From positions 6,386,001-6,450,000 of the forward strand of contig OZ257131.1 of the NCBI GenBank assembly GCA_965278985.1: a DNA stretch of 64,000 bases, in the 5' to 3' direction. The notes beneath the pieces are model-generated. The model did not search any database. It saw only the letters and a list, made by a program, of their open reading frames with translations, and was not told the origin of the DNA. The first letter of the stretch is position 1. Each line of letters begins with the position of its first letter. Origin of the DNA: CAISIP01 sp965278985. GTDB lineage: Bacteria > Pseudomonadota > Gammaproteobacteria > Burkholderiales > Burkholderiaceae_C. Positions 44,801 to 53,193 of the stretch are shown here, piece after piece. A program made the position numbers and the translations under genes.

Positions 44801-45049
44801 CTGCACGCCGGGGGCGAAGTAGCTGCGCGAGATTTCCTTGAACGGCAGGAAGCCGTGGCGGTCCTCGCCGTAGTCGACGAAGCAGGCTTCCAGCGAGGGC
44901 TCCACGCGGGTCACGACCGCCTTGTAGATGTTGCCCTTGCGCTGTTCGCGCCCTTCGACTTCGATTTCATAGTCGAGCAGCTTCTGCCCATCGACTATCG
45001 CCAGGCGGCGTTCCTCTGCCTGCGTGGCGTTGATCAGCATCCGTTTCAT
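41852..45049 (-). CDS. rne: Ribonuclease E
   Basis: Essential endoribonuclease and degradosome scaffold, 1065 residues. N-terminal catalytic half: MKRMLINATQAEERRLAIVD, S1 domain with EREQRKGNIYKAVVTRVEPS-like text (about 35-120), DNase-I-like sites with VSVDVNSARAIRGG and LGGLIVIDFIDME (metal-binding Asp), and zinc-link CPRCGGSGHI. The C-terminal ~500 residues are disordered: Ala/Pro-rich, then Arg/Gly/Glu repeats (GERGERGGR type), then a short conserved end with QAFDLPVSQLAEVAQASGLN. ATG at 45049 with AAGAGGAA upstream. A long untranslated leader lies upstream, where rne of other bacteria is self-regulated. Confidence 0.97.
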   Translation of the reverse strand: MKRMLINATQAEERRLAIVDGQKLLDYEIEVEGREQRKGNIYKAVVTRVEPSLEACFVDYGEDRHGFLPFKEISRSYFAPGVQANQARIQDAIREGQELLVQVEKEERGNKGAALTTFVSLAGRYVVLMPNNPRGGGVSRRIEGDDRAELKEALDQLEYPNGMSIIARTAGIGRSAPELQWDLNYLLKLWNAIDGASKGGKGAFLIYQESSLVIRAIRDYFNHDIGDILIDTDDVYDQAQQFMAHVMPEHASRVKRYRDDAPLFSRFQIEHQIESAYARTVNLPSGGAIVIDHTEALVSVDVNSARAIRGGDIEETATRTNLEAADEVARQMRLRDLGGLIVIDFIDMEESRNRREVESRLRDALRQDRARVQFGSISKFGLMEMSRQRLRPALSEGASIPCPRCGGSGHIRDTESSALQILRVIQEESLKDNTASVMCQVPVEVASFLLNEKRTEIAKIELRQRINVLMVPNKTLETPNYRMERLKHDDPRLDSMRASYTMAEEVEDPTAVTRRSQEPTNKQTPVIKGVLPDAPAPVAPPKPEVPAPVAAAPAAAPAPAAPAPQPAQPTAEKGFFGWIKTFFGAPAAAPAPIAPAPAPTPAASPAAPAAPAARDGARRSGGGRGEARGEGRGGEGRSEARGEGRGEGRGRGNRGGRGERQGNGSREQRFDAEGIALNPEAGAAGALPATGNGTPGGRGERGERGGRNNGERGERGERTERGERGERGGRGRDERPRNGTGNGMANGTANGTDRMAADTERPPRAERQADREGAAPEGRADRGDRGERGERETREGYEGREGGNGREGRESREPRGGDRRPERGRRRDATGAAPEGTLDAPVDGELQALSPAPVQMASELPAVAAPADIQPVEAGTAAPATEAEATGTPAESADGRDPQERRGRDRYGRERGPRGERSERGERGERAERAPRVPRAQQPLEGFDAGAAAPVAEAPAPVVTAAAAPAAVVTAAAPAPTGLPKVQAFDLPVSQLAEVAQASGLNWVNSDPDKIRIAQEAIAAQPQPIHVPRERPPRMVLDDGPLVLVETRRDLRELKLPFEQQQPGA

Positions 45050-45616
45050 GGCTACCGTTCCTCTTGGCTAACGAGGAGGCGGGGCGCACGAGCTTGCACG
45101 CCGCCTGCCTCCGGGTCCTGCGACCCCCTTCACATGCTCATGACGAGCAAACGATGCCAGTACAGACGGTTCGAAACGAGGGGAATGGCCTTGGGCACGC
45201 GGCGGGCATCTGCGTCACTTCAGATGGTGAGCCGCGGCGTTGGCGGTGGGATGGGGGCGAGGGAAAGAAGGAGCGCTGCCTGCGCTGGCGCGGGGGTGTT
45301 GTGCACCCGTGGCCATGGCGTCTCCCACGGGGCCGCACCGGCGAGCAGCGCGTGAACGCGCTCGCGGCATATGCCCATCAGGAAGAACAGCACCCACATG
45401 TCGCTTTGATCCGTGCGCCAACCGGGGTTGGCAACACTCGTATTCCAGTATCGTGATTCGAACTGTCGGCTTGCCCGCGTGCTGCAGCCAACCACCAGGG
45501 AACATGGACCCCTGGTCTGTCGTTGAGGCGTGCGGGAGGCATCGACCTGCCGGCGGGGCTGTCAGGGGCTTGTGGACTAAAATCCAGGGAAATCAACCAC
45601 TTGCAGCACGTCGCCA
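45050..45616. other. 567-bp gap: long rne leader and shared rne/rluC promoter region
   Basis: No convincing gene. The minus-strand frame at 45220-45495 is low-complexity and unlike its neighbours. A plus-strand TAAAAT at 45578-45583 is a plausible -10 for rluC. On the minus strand the AT-richer stretch at about 45430-45480 is the most promoter-like place for rne, leaving a leader of roughly 400 nt, a length compatible with RNase E autoregulation through its own leader. No clear terminator or riboswitch was recognised. Confidence 0.4.
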
Positions 45617-46657
45617 GTGAAACAGATTATAGGGGCCAATCTGGCTGAAAACGCCGGGGCCCGCATCTTGCTGGTGGACGCGGAAGACGCCGGCCAGCGC
45701 CTGGACAACTTCCTGGTGCGCCAGCTCAAGGGCGTGCCCAAGACCCACATCTACCGCATCATCCGCAGCGGCGAGGTGCGCGTGAACAAGGGCCGGGCCA
45801 CGGCCGAGCGGCGCATCGAGGCCGGCGACCAGGTGCGGTTGCCGCCCGTGCGCACCTCCCAGGCCGCGGAGCACAAGGCCGAGGCCATGGCCCAACCCGG
45901 TGCCGCACCGGCGCGGAGCTTCCCGATCCTGCTGGAAGACGATTGCCTGCTGGCACTGGACAAGCCGGCCGGGGTCGCGGTGCACGGCGGCTCGGGGGTG
46001 AGCTTCGGCGTGATCGAGCAGCTGCGCATGGCGCGGCCGGAGGCGCGCTTCCTCGAGCTGGTGCACCGTCTGGACCGCGAGACCAGCGGCATCCTGCTGG
46101 TGGCCAAGAAGCGCAGTGCGCTCAAGCACCTGCAGGACCAGTTTCGCGCCCGCGAGACCGGCAAGACTTACCTGGCGCTGGTGGCGGGGCAGTGGCCGGC
46201 GAAGCTGAAGGTGCTGGACAAGTCGCTGCAGAAATACCTGCTCCCGGGTGAGGCGGGCAGCGATGGCGAACGGCGCGTGCGGGTGGTGGCACGTGACCAT
46301 CCCGATGCCATGCCTTCGCTCAGCCTGGTGCGGGTGGCGCAGTCCAACGGCCGCTACAGCCTGCTCGAAGTCACGCTCAAGACGGGTCGCACCCACCAGA
46401 TCCGCGTGCACCTGGCGTCCGAAGGCATGGCCATCGTCGGGGACGACAAGTACGGCGATTTCGCGCTGAACCACGCCTTGCATCGCGCGCATGCCGCCGT
46501 GCCCTTGCGCCGCATGTTCCTGCATGCCTGGCGGTTACAGTTCAAACATCCTGTCAGTGGGTTGCCCATCCAGCTGCAGGCCGAGCTGCCCGCCGAACTG
46601 GCGCAGTTCCTGGCCCATGCGATGGCGCTGCCCGGCGCCCCTCCTGAACCACCATGA
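45617..46657 (+). CDS. rluC: 23S rRNA pseudouridine synthase, RluC type
   Basis: Converts uridines of 23S rRNA (955/2504/2580 in E. coli) to pseudouridine. It has 346 residues from the GTG at 45617. N-terminal S4 domain (GQRLDNFLVRQLKGVPKTHI, YRIIRSGEVRVNKGRA), catalytic block ELVHRLDRETSGILLVAKK with Asp153, and KTGRTHQIRVHLASEGMAIV near the C-terminus. Divergent from rne, a conserved pairing. Its stop overlaps the next gene's start by 4 nt. Confidence 0.95.
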   Translation: MKQIIGANLAENAGARILLVDAEDAGQRLDNFLVRQLKGVPKTHIYRIIRSGEVRVNKGRATAERRIEAGDQVRLPPVRTSQAAEHKAEAMAQPGAAPARSFPILLEDDCLLALDKPAGVAVHGGSGVSFGVIEQLRMARPEARFLELVHRLDRETSGILLVAKKRSALKHLQDQFRARETGKTYLALVAGQWPAKLKVLDKSLQKYLLPGEAGSDGERRVRVVARDHPDAMPSLSLVRVAQSNGRYSLLEVTLKTGRTHQIRVHLASEGMAIVGDDKYGDFALNHALHRAHAAVPLRRMFLHAWRLQFKHPVSGLPIQLQAELPAELAQFLAHAMALPGAPPEPP

Positions 46658-47325
46658 CCGCAACGCCCCGTGCCCGCCGCTTCGACCTGATCGCCTTCGA
46701 CTGGGACGGCACCCTGTCGGACTCCACCGCCACCATCGCGCGCTGCATCCAGGCGGCCGTGCGCGACGTGGGCGGCACGGTGCCCAGCGACGAACAGGCC
46801 TCGCATGTGATCGGCCTGGGGCTGATGCAGGCGCTGGCCCTCGCCGCGCCCGACGTGCCCAAGGAGAAATACCCCGAGCTCGGCCAGCGCTACCGCCACC
46901 ATTTCATGGAGCGCCGCGATGACATCAGCTTCTTCGACGGGGCCTTGGCCATGCTGGCGGACCTGAAGGCGCGTTCGCATTGGCTGGCCGTGGCCACCGG
47001 CAAGAGCCGGCGTGGCCTGGACGAAGCGTTGCGGACGGACGCACTGGCGGGTGTCTTCGACGCTTCGCGCACGGCCGACGAGACAGCCGGCAAGCCCGAC
47101 CCGCGCATGCTGCACGAGCTGATGCGTGAATTCGACGTGCCGCCCGAGCGTGTGCTGATGGTCGGCGACACCACGCACGATCTGCTGATGGCGCAGTCGG
47201 CTGGCTGCGCCAGCGTGGGCGTGAGTTACGGCGCGCATCCCCCGGCGGCCTTCGCCGAATTCCGGCCCCTGTTCGTGGCGGAATCGGTGCCCGCGCTGCG
47301 GGCCTGGCTGCTGGACCATGCCTGA
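46654..47325 (+). CDS. HAD-superfamily hydrolase, phosphoglycolate-phosphatase-like
   Basis: 223 residues. HAD motif I FDWDGTLSDST (D16, D18), motif II WLAVATGKSR, motif III KPDPRM and motif IV MVGDTTHDLLMA are all present, with a helical cap of about 60 residues. Overlaps rluC by 4 nt and the Rieske gene by 8 nt, so the three are one unit. The substrate cannot be set from sequence; Gph-type or another small phosphate ester. Confidence 0.9.
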   Translation: MTATPRARRFDLIAFDWDGTLSDSTATIARCIQAAVRDVGGTVPSDEQASHVIGLGLMQALALAAPDVPKEKYPELGQRYRHHFMERRDDISFFDGALAMLADLKARSHWLAVATGKSRRGLDEALRTDALAGVFDASRTADETAGKPDPRMLHELMREFDVPPERVLMVGDTTHDLLMAQSAGCASVGVSYGAHPPAAFAEFRPLFVAESVPALRAWLLDHA

Positions 47326-47698
47326 GGACGCCGGCGCGCAGCCCATCGCGCTGTGCAATTCCCCCGACCTGGTGGACGGAGGACTGGCCGTGCCGTTCGA
47401 CGTGCTGTTCCAGGGCCGCACCTGCAGGGCCTTCGCCATCCGCCACGCCGGTACCGTGCATGCCTACCTGAACCGCTGCACCCATGTGCCGATGGAGATG
47501 GACTTCCAGCCGGACCGGTTTTTCGATACCTCCAAACAGTGGCTGGTCTGCGCAACGCACGGCGCGATGTACGCGCCGGCCACGGGCGCCTGTGTCGGTG
47601 GGCCCTGCCGCGGTGGGCTGGTGTCCATCGCCCTGCTGGAGCGCGATGGTGTGGTGCACTGGCATACTGGCCCCCACCTGCAACCGGTGGATTTTTGA
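47318..47698 (+). CDS. Rieske [2Fe-2S] ferredoxin-like protein
   Basis: 126 residues. The cluster ligands are C54-x-H56 (NRCTHVPMEM) and C78-x-x-H81 (VCATHGAMYAPATG). It is a stand-alone small Rieske protein without a partner oxygenase nearby; function unknown, possibly electron transfer or a sensor. Overlaps the phosphatase gene by 8 nt; the S49 protease gene follows after 8 nt. Confidence 0.92.
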   Translation: MPEDAGAQPIALCNSPDLVDGGLAVPFDVLFQGRTCRAFAIRHAGTVHAYLNRCTHVPMEMDFQPDRFFDTSKQWLVCATHGAMYAPATGACVGGPCRGGLVSIALLERDGVVHWHTGPHLQPVDF

Positions 47699-47706
47699 CG
47701 GACCCC

Positions 47707-48717
47707 ATGAACGAACCTTCTGACTTTCGCAATACCGATGCCCATTCCGCGTCGGCACAACCTTCTGCCGGCCGGCCTGCGGGCGCTGCCTCCGAAGGAT
47801 GGGAGCGGGGGGTGCTGGAGAAGCTGGCCTTCGCCGCGCTGGCCGAGCAGCGCAGCGCGCGGCGCTGGCGCACCTTCGTGCGGGTGTCGTGGATCGTGCT
47901 GTTCGCCGTCGCGGCCTGGGTGCTGATCGCGCGCAATTACACCACCAGTGAGGTCTCGACGCCCCACACGGCGATGGTGGAGATCAAGGGCGAGATCGCC
48001 TCCGACGGGGATGCGAGCGCGGAGGTGGTGGTGAGTGCCGCCAAGGCGGCCTTCGAGGACGAAGGTGCGGTGGCCGTGGTGCTGCTGATCAACTCACCCG
48101 GTGGCAGCCCGGTGCAGGCCGGCATCATCAACGACGAGCTGCGCCGGCTGAAGGCACTGCACAAGAAGCCCGTCTACGCCGTGGTGGAGGAGACCTGCGC
48201 GTCGGCGGCCTACTACATCGCGGTGGCGGCCGACAGCATCTTCGTGGACAAGGCCAGCGTCGTGGGCAGCATCGGCGTGCTGATGAACGGCTTCGGCTTC
48301 ACCGGCCTCATGGACAAGCTGGGCGTGGAGCGGCGCCTGCAGACGGCCGGCGCCAACAAGGGTTTCATGGATCCGTTCAGCCCGCAGACCGAGGCCCAGC
48401 GGGCCTTCGCGCAGGCGATGCTCGACCAGATCCACCAGCAGTTCATTGCGGCGGTCAAGCAGGGGCGCGGCCAGCGGCTGAAGGAAACGCCCGAGCTGTT
48501 CAGCGGGTTGTTCTGGACCGGTCAACAGTCGCTGGAGCTGGGCCTGGCCGACCAGCTGGGCAACCTCGACTATGTGGCACGCGAGATCGTGCAGGCCGAG
48601 AACATCGTGGACTACACGCACCGCGACAACGTGGCAGAGCGGCTGGTCAAGCGCTTCGGCGCGTCCATCGGCGAAGGCGCGATCCGCGCGCTGCGCAGCC
48701 TGCCGGCGATTCAGTAG
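47707..48717 (+). CDS. sppA: S49-family signal peptide peptidase (SppA, short form)
   Basis: Inner-membrane protease that degrades cleaved signal peptides. It has 336 residues from the ATG at 47707. One membrane anchor at about 57-76 (VRVSWIVLFAVAAWVLIA). The catalytic Ser166 is in EETCASAAYYIA and the general-base Lys204 in GLMDKLGVERR; other blocks are LLINSPGGSPVQAG and SVVGSIGVLMNGFGF. This is the single-domain type. Last gene of the rluC unit; convergent with the RsmI-like gene, 11 nt apart. Confidence 0.93.
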   Translation: MNEPSDFRNTDAHSASAQPSAGRPAGAASEGWERGVLEKLAFAALAEQRSARRWRTFVRVSWIVLFAVAAWVLIARNYTTSEVSTPHTAMVEIKGEIASDGDASAEVVVSAAKAAFEDEGAVAVVLLINSPGGSPVQAGIINDELRRLKALHKKPVYAVVEETCASAAYYIAVAADSIFVDKASVVGSIGVLMNGFGFTGLMDKLGVERRLQTAGANKGFMDPFSPQTEAQRAFAQAMLDQIHQQFIAAVKQGRGQRLKETPELFSGLFWTGQQSLELGLADQLGNLDYVAREIVQAENIVDYTHRDNVAERLVKRFGASIGEGAIRALRSLPAIQ

Positions 48718-48728
48718 CCGATATCGGG

Positions 48729-49505
48729 TTATCGCCCGATCAGGAACACGGCAGGCGTCTGGTTGTCGGGGCTCCAGCCGCCCTGGCGCCATTGCGCGAC
48801 GGTGCCACTGCGCGTGCGGCCGCCCGGCAGGCTCAGGCCCGCGCTCACCGACAGCCGGGTCTGCGGCTCCAGCGCCTGCAGCAGGGCCTGCAGCAAGGCG
48901 GCATTGCGGTAGGGCGTCTCGATGCAGATCTGCGTCTGGCCGCTGCGTTGCGTTTCGGCTTGCAGCGCCCGCAGGCGGGCGGTGCGCGCTGCGGCCTCCT
49001 GTGGCAGATACCCGACGAAGGCGAAACTCTGGCCGTGCAGGCCGCTGGCGGCCAACGCCAGCATCAGGGACATCGGGCCCGCGAGTGGCACCACTTCCAG
49101 GCCGAGCGCATGCGCGGCGCGCACCACGGATGCGCCGGGGTCCGCGACCGCGGGCATGCCGGCCTCGCTGGCCAGGCCCATGGCTGCGCCACCTTGCGCC
49201 GCGGCGAGCAGCGGACGCGCGTCGAATTCGCCCGCGTGGTCGCCTTTCTTGTGCACCGCGCGCGGCAGTTCCACGATCTGCATCTCCTGCAGCGGGCATG
49301 CCAGGGGGTGGAAGGCCTGGATGCGCTTGAGATAGGCGCGCAGGGATTTCGCGTTCTCGCACACCCAGTGGCGCACGCCCGCGGCGGTGCGCAACGTGGC
49401 CTCCGGGAGCACGTCCGTCAACGGCACCTCGGTGGCGCAGCCGAAATCCAGCGGCGCCGGAACCAGGTAGAGCCGGCCCGGGGCCGAGGCGGGAGAGGTG
49501 CTCAC
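48729..49505 (-). CDS. RsmI-like SAM-dependent methyltransferase (tetrapyrrole methylase fold)
   Basis: 258 residues. Begins GRLYLVPAPLDFGCATE, then has GGAAMGLASEAGMPAVADPG, the signature loop of this family, and PLAGPMSLMLALAASGL, ending QTPAVFLIGR. Shares the fold of RsmI (16S rRNA C1402 2'-O-methylation), but the start PLDFG in place of the usual PIGN and the divergent middle suggest a paralogue, so the target is not assured. Overlaps the maf gene by 4 nt, co-transcribed. Confidence 0.85.
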   Translation of the reverse strand: MSTSPASAPGRLYLVPAPLDFGCATEVPLTDVLPEATLRTAAGVRHWVCENAKSLRAYLKRIQAFHPLACPLQEMQIVELPRAVHKKGDHAGEFDARPLLAAAQGGAAMGLASEAGMPAVADPGASVVRAAHALGLEVVPLAGPMSLMLALAASGLHGQSFAFVGYLPQEAAARTARLRALQAETQRSGQTQICIETPYRNAALLQALLQALEPQTRLSVSAGLSLPGGRTRSGTVAQWRQGGWSPDNQTPAVFLIGR

Positions 49506-50092
49506 GGAACCACGAGCCCCGCCGCGCGCAGCATCCGGCAGGTGCGGATCAGCGGCAGGCCGACCAGTGCTGTGGGGTCGTCGCTGTGGATCGCGTCCAG
49601 CAGGCTGATGCCCATGCCTTCGCTCTTGGCGCTGCCGGCGCAGTCGTAGGGCTGCTCGGCAAGCAGGTAGCGCTCGATCTCGGCATCGTCGAGCATGCGG
49701 AACTGCACGCGCACGGGTGCCAGGTCTTCCTGCTGGAAACCACTGGCCTCGCAGACCACGGCCACCGCGGTCTGGAACACCACGGCCTGGCCGCGCATCG
49801 CCTGCAACTGCTGCACGGCGCGTTCATGCGTGAGGGGTTTGCCCAGGGCCTGGCCCTGCAGGTCGGCGACCTGGTCCGAGCCGATGACCACGGCGTCCGG
49901 GAAGCGCTGCGCCACGGCCCGTGCCTTGGCCAGTGCCAATCGCCGTGCCAGGGCTTCGGGGCGCTCTCCCGGCAACGGACTTTCATCGACCTCGGGACCG
50001 GCCACGTCAAAGGGCAGCCCGAGGCGCTTCAAGAGCTCGCGCCGGTAGCGCGAGGTGGAGCCCAGGACCAGGCGCGGGGTGGGGGTTGGCAT
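49502..50092 (-). CDS. Maf/YceF-like nucleoside triphosphate pyrophosphatase
   Basis: 196 residues from the ATG at 50092. Family blocks: LVLGSTSRYRRELLKRLGLP at the N-terminus, VIGSDQVADLQGQALGKP, YDCAGSAKSEGMGISLLDAI and the end ALVGLPLIRTCRMLRAAG. The YCAG/GSxKSEG type is the YceF subgroup (7-methyl-GTP pyrophosphatase) that removes modified nucleotides. Divergent from yceD, the usual arrangement. The longer upstream frame (to 50578) is antisense to yceD. Confidence 0.93.
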   Translation of the reverse strand: MPTPTPRLVLGSTSRYRRELLKRLGLPFDVAGPEVDESPLPGERPEALARRLALAKARAVAQRFPDAVVIGSDQVADLQGQALGKPLTHERAVQQLQAMRGQAVVFQTAVAVVCEASGFQQEDLAPVRVQFRMLDDAEIERYLLAEQPYDCAGSAKSEGMGISLLDAIHSDDPTALVGLPLIRTCRMLRAAGLVVP

Positions 50093-50117
50093 GGGGGGAT
50101 TCTCGTACACTGCCCCG

Positions 50118-50678
50118 ATGCCTTCCGAGCCTGCTCCCCCCCGTCTCGACGTCCGCGCCTTCGCGCAGGCCGGCCAGAAACGCTCCGGTACCGAGCCCCT
50201 GTCCGCCTTTGCCCGCCTGATGAAAGAAACGGGCGGGCGGGGTGCGGAGAACCCCGTGCGCTGGTCGGCGCAGGGCGAGCTGCGGCACCAGGGCCTGCCC
50301 ACCGCTGCCGCCTGGCTGCACCTGCAGGTGCAGGCGAGCCTCCCGCTGACCTGCCAGCGCTGCCTGGGCGAGGTGGCGGTGCCGCTGGAGGTGGACCGCA
50401 GCTTTCGCTTCGTCGCCGATGAGGCCACCGCCGATGCGCAAGACGAGGAGTCCGAGGAAGACCTGCTGGTGGCGTCGGAGGACTTCGACCTGCATGCCCT
50501 GGTGGAGGATGAACTGATCCTGGAGCTGCCGCTGATTCCCAGCCACGACCAATGCCCGGCGCCGCTGGCGGGTGGCACCGCGGTGCCGGCGGCCGAAGAA
50601 AGCGAAGACCCTCCGAAGAAGCCCTCTCCCTTCGCGGTGCTGGCGCAGCTGAAGAAGCCCTCTACCGGCAGCAGCTAG
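50118..50678 (+). CDS. yceD: YceD/DUF177 protein (23S rRNA accumulation factor)
   Basis: 186 residues. Has the conserved CxxC-type block LPLTCQRCLGEVAVPLEVDR, an acidic stretch (DEESEEDLLVASEDFDLHAL) and VEDELILELPLIPSHDQCP. The family is tied to 23S rRNA levels and sits with rpmF in most proteobacteria. ATG at 50118; an upstream frame exists but lacks a better start. rpmF follows after 136 nt, with a possible TATACT at 50698-50703 as its own -10. Confidence 0.92.
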   Translation: MPSEPAPPRLDVRAFAQAGQKRSGTEPLSAFARLMKETGGRGAENPVRWSAQGELRHQGLPTAAAWLHLQVQASLPLTCQRCLGEVAVPLEVDRSFRFVADEATADAQDEESEEDLLVASEDFDLHALVEDELILELPLIPSHDQCPAPLAGGTAVPAAEESEDPPKKPSPFAVLAQLKKPSTGSS

Positions 50679-50814
50679 CGCGATCCGCGCAATACGTTAT
50701 ACTCGTGGGCTTCGCGCCCGCTGGCTGTCCAGCCTTGGCGTAACCCCACCAACCCGATGCAGCACCGTAAGCCCGTTGTGGCGCGCTGCATCAACCACAC
50801 CGAAGGAGCGGATC

Positions 50815-50997
50815 ATGGCCGTCCAGCAAAACAAGAAGTCGCCTTCCAAGCGCGGCATGCACCGTTCGCACAACGCCCTGACGAATCCCGGCACCGCCGT
50901 GGAGCCCACCACCGGCGAAACCCACCTGCGCCACCACATCAGCCCGACAGGCTTCTACCGTGGCCGCAAGGTGCTGAAGACCAAGTCCGAAGCCTGA
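50815..50997 (+). CDS. rpmF: 50S ribosomal protein L32
   Basis: 60 residues. AVQQNKKSPSKRGMHRSHNA is the standard L32 start, followed by EPTTGETHLRHHISPTGFYR and GRKVLKTKSEA. It lacks the zinc-binding Cys of the Zn-type L32, as is usual for this form. An AAGGAG precedes the ATG. A strong terminator follows, but plsX starts just after, so some read-through or another promoter is needed. Confidence 0.97.
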   Translation: MAVQQNKKSPSKRGMHRSHNALTNPGTAVEPTTGETHLRHHISPTGFYRGRKVLKTKSEA

Positions 50998-51012
50998 GCG
51001 CCATCCACGATC

Positions 51013-51052
51013 AAAGGCCCGATGCTATCTGCCCGATAGCATCGGGCCTTTG
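51013..51052 (+). terminator. Strong hairpin after rpmF
   Basis: A 17-bp perfect stem (51013-51029 with 51035-51051) around a 5-nt loop, ending CCTTTG; 15 nt after the rpmF stop. The T tract is only TTT. It probably sets the ratio between rpmF and plsX-fab expression. Confidence 0.75.
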
Positions 51053-51103
51053 TGCTGCTGACGCCCTCGTGGTGCCTTCACGCCTCCCGCATTTCCCCGC
51101 CGC

Positions 51104-52132
51104 ATGACCACCATTGCCGTTGACTGCATGGGGGGTGACCATGGTCCTTCGGTGACAGTGCCGGCCTGCCGCGGATTCCTGGAGCGGTTTCCCGAAGCGC
51201 GGCTGGTGCTCGTCGGCAAGCCCGACAGCCTGACCGCGCTCGCCAGCCATCCACGCGTGACCCTGGTCGCCGCCACCGAGGTGGTGGGCATGGACGACCC
51301 CATCGAGGTTGCCCTGCGGCGCAAGAAGGATTCGTCGATGCGTGTGGCGATCCAGCAGGTCAAGGACGGTGCGGCCCAGGCGGCGGTATCGGCCGGCAAT
51401 ACCGGCGCGCTGATGGCGATCTCTCGCTACGTGCTCAAGACTTTGGATGGCATCGACCGTCCTGCCATTGCCTTTGGCTTGCCCAATGCACGCGGTGGCG
51501 CCACCACCGTGCTGGACCTGGGCGCGAACGTGGACTGCACGGCCGAACACCTGCTGCAGTTCGCGGTCATGGGCTCTGCCCTCGTGTCCGCGATGGAGAA
51601 CAAGGACCATCCCAGCGTGGGGCTGCTCAACATCGGCGAAGAGGTGATCAAGGGCAACGAGACCATCAAGCGCGCGGGCGAACTGCTGCGTGCCGCCGCG
51701 CGTGCCGGCGAGCTGAATTTCTCGGGCAATGTCGAAGGCAACGACATCTTCAAGGGCACGGTGGACATCGTGGTCTGCGACGGTTTCGTGGGCAATGTCG
51801 CGCTGAAGGCCACGGAGGGCGTGGCCAGTATGATCGGTGGCTACCTGCGGGCCGAGTTCTCGCGCAATCTGCTCACCAGGCTCGCCGCCATCGTGGCCTA
51901 TCCCGTGCTGCGCGCCTTCAAGGACCGCGTGGACCATCGGCGCTACAACGGCGCCGCATTGCTGGGCCTGCGCGGCCTGGTGTTCAAGAGCCATGGCTCG
52001 GCGGACCAGATGGCTTTCGAGCACGCGCTGGAGCGCGCGTATGATGCAGCCCGCAACAACTTGCTGGACCGCGTCCAGGGCCGCATCTCCCGCGCCGTGC
52101 CCCTCCTCGAGGCCCACGCCGCAGCCGCCTGA
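51104..52132 (+). CDS. plsX: Phosphate acyltransferase PlsX
   Basis: Makes acyl-phosphate from acyl-ACP for phospholipid synthesis. It has 342 residues. Blocks: TIAVDCMGGDHGPSVTVPAC, SAGNTGALMAISRYVLKTL, LDLGANVDCTAEHLLQFAVM, NIGEEVIKGNETIKRAGEL and DGFVGNVALKATEGVASMIG. First gene of the fatty acid cluster; fabH follows after 23 nt. Confidence 0.97.
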   Translation: MTTIAVDCMGGDHGPSVTVPACRGFLERFPEARLVLVGKPDSLTALASHPRVTLVAATEVVGMDDPIEVALRRKKDSSMRVAIQQVKDGAAQAAVSAGNTGALMAISRYVLKTLDGIDRPAIAFGLPNARGGATTVLDLGANVDCTAEHLLQFAVMGSALVSAMENKDHPSVGLLNIGEEVIKGNETIKRAGELLRAAARAGELNFSGNVEGNDIFKGTVDIVVCDGFVGNVALKATEGVASMIGGYLRAEFSRNLLTRLAAIVAYPVLRAFKDRVDHRRYNGAALLGLRGLVFKSHGSADQMAFEHALERAYDAARNNLLDRVQGRISRAVPLLEAHAAAA

Positions 52133-52155
52133 CTAGCGTGCCCGCCCAGAGAACG

Positions 52156-53133
52156 ATGAGACGTTATTCCCGTATCACAGGCACCGGCAGCTTCCTGCCC
52201 CCGCGACGCCTCAGCAATGCCGACCTGGTGGCCGAACTGGCCACCAAAGGCGTCGAAACCAGTGACGAGTGGATCGTGGAGCGCACCGGCATCCGGGCGC
52301 GCCACTTCGCGGCCCCCGAGGTCTGCAGCAGTGACCTGGCCCTCGAAGCATCGCGCAGCGCGCTGCAGGCGGCCGGCGTGGACGCGAAGGACATCGACCT
52401 GGTCATCGTGGCAACCTCCACGCCCGACATGATCTTCCCCTCCACCGCCTGCATCCTGCAGCACAAGCTGGGCAGTGCCGGTGGCGCGGCCTTCGACGTC
52501 CAGGCGGTGTGCAGCGGCTTCGTGTACGCGCTGACCGTGGCCGACGCCATGATCCAGACCGGCGCCGCAACCAAGGCGCTGGTGGTGGGTGCCGAGGTGT
52601 TCTCGCGCATCCTCGACTTCCAGGACCGCACCACCTGCGTGTTGTTCGGCGATGGTGCCGGCGCCGTGGTGCTGGAGGCCTCCGACCAACCCGGCGTGCT
52701 GGCCAGCGACCTGCATGCCGATGGCAAGCACGTGGGCATCCTGTGCGTGCCCGGCAACGTGTCGGGTGGCAAGGTCATCGGCGACCCCTTGCTCAAGATG
52801 GACGGACAGGCCGTCTTCAAGCTGGCCGTGGGCGTGCTGGAGGATTCCGCACGCGCCGTGCTGGCCAAGGCCGACCGTTCGGCGGAGTCCGTGGACTGGC
52901 TGATTCCGCACCAAGCCAACATCCGCATCATGCAGGCAACCGCCAAGCGCCTCAAGCTGCCGATGGACAAGGTCATGGTGACCGTGGACCAGCATGGCAA
53001 CACCTCCGCCGCCTCCATTCCGCTGGCGCTCGACGCGGGCGTGCGGGCGGGGCGCATCCGGCCCGGCCAGACCCTCATGCTCGAAGGCGTGGGCGGGGGC
53101 TTCACCTGGGGCGCCGTGCTGCTCCAGCTCTGA
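52156..53133 (+). CDS. fabH: Beta-ketoacyl-ACP synthase III
   Basis: Starts fatty acid synthesis by joining acetyl-CoA and malonyl-ACP. It has 325 residues from the ATG at 52156 (a GTG at 52138 would add 6). The catalytic triad is visible: Cys119 in DVQAVCSGFVYAL, His in WLIPHQANIRIM and Asn in VTVDQHGNTSAAS. The N-terminus YSRITGTGSFLPPRRLSN is typical. fabD starts 60 nt downstream. Confidence 0.97.
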   Translation: MRRYSRITGTGSFLPPRRLSNADLVAELATKGVETSDEWIVERTGIRARHFAAPEVCSSDLALEASRSALQAAGVDAKDIDLVIVATSTPDMIFPSTACILQHKLGSAGGAAFDVQAVCSGFVYALTVADAMIQTGAATKALVVGAEVFSRILDFQDRTTCVLFGDGAGAVVLEASDQPGVLASDLHADGKHVGILCVPGNVSGGKVIGDPLLKMDGQAVFKLAVGVLEDSARAVLAKADRSAESVDWLIPHQANIRIMQATAKRLKLPMDKVMVTVDQHGNTSAASIPLALDAGVRAGRIRPGQTLMLEGVGGGFTWGAVLLQL

Positions 53134-53193
53134 TCGCACCGCGCAAGCGGGCCGCCGCGCGGCGGTCGCGCACACAACGGAAAACGATACGAC

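Noticed and set aside
45220..45495. A 91-codon minus-strand frame in the rne leader
   Set aside because: Compositionally odd (Pro/Ala-rich, no family, no ribosome site), and more simply leader RNA.
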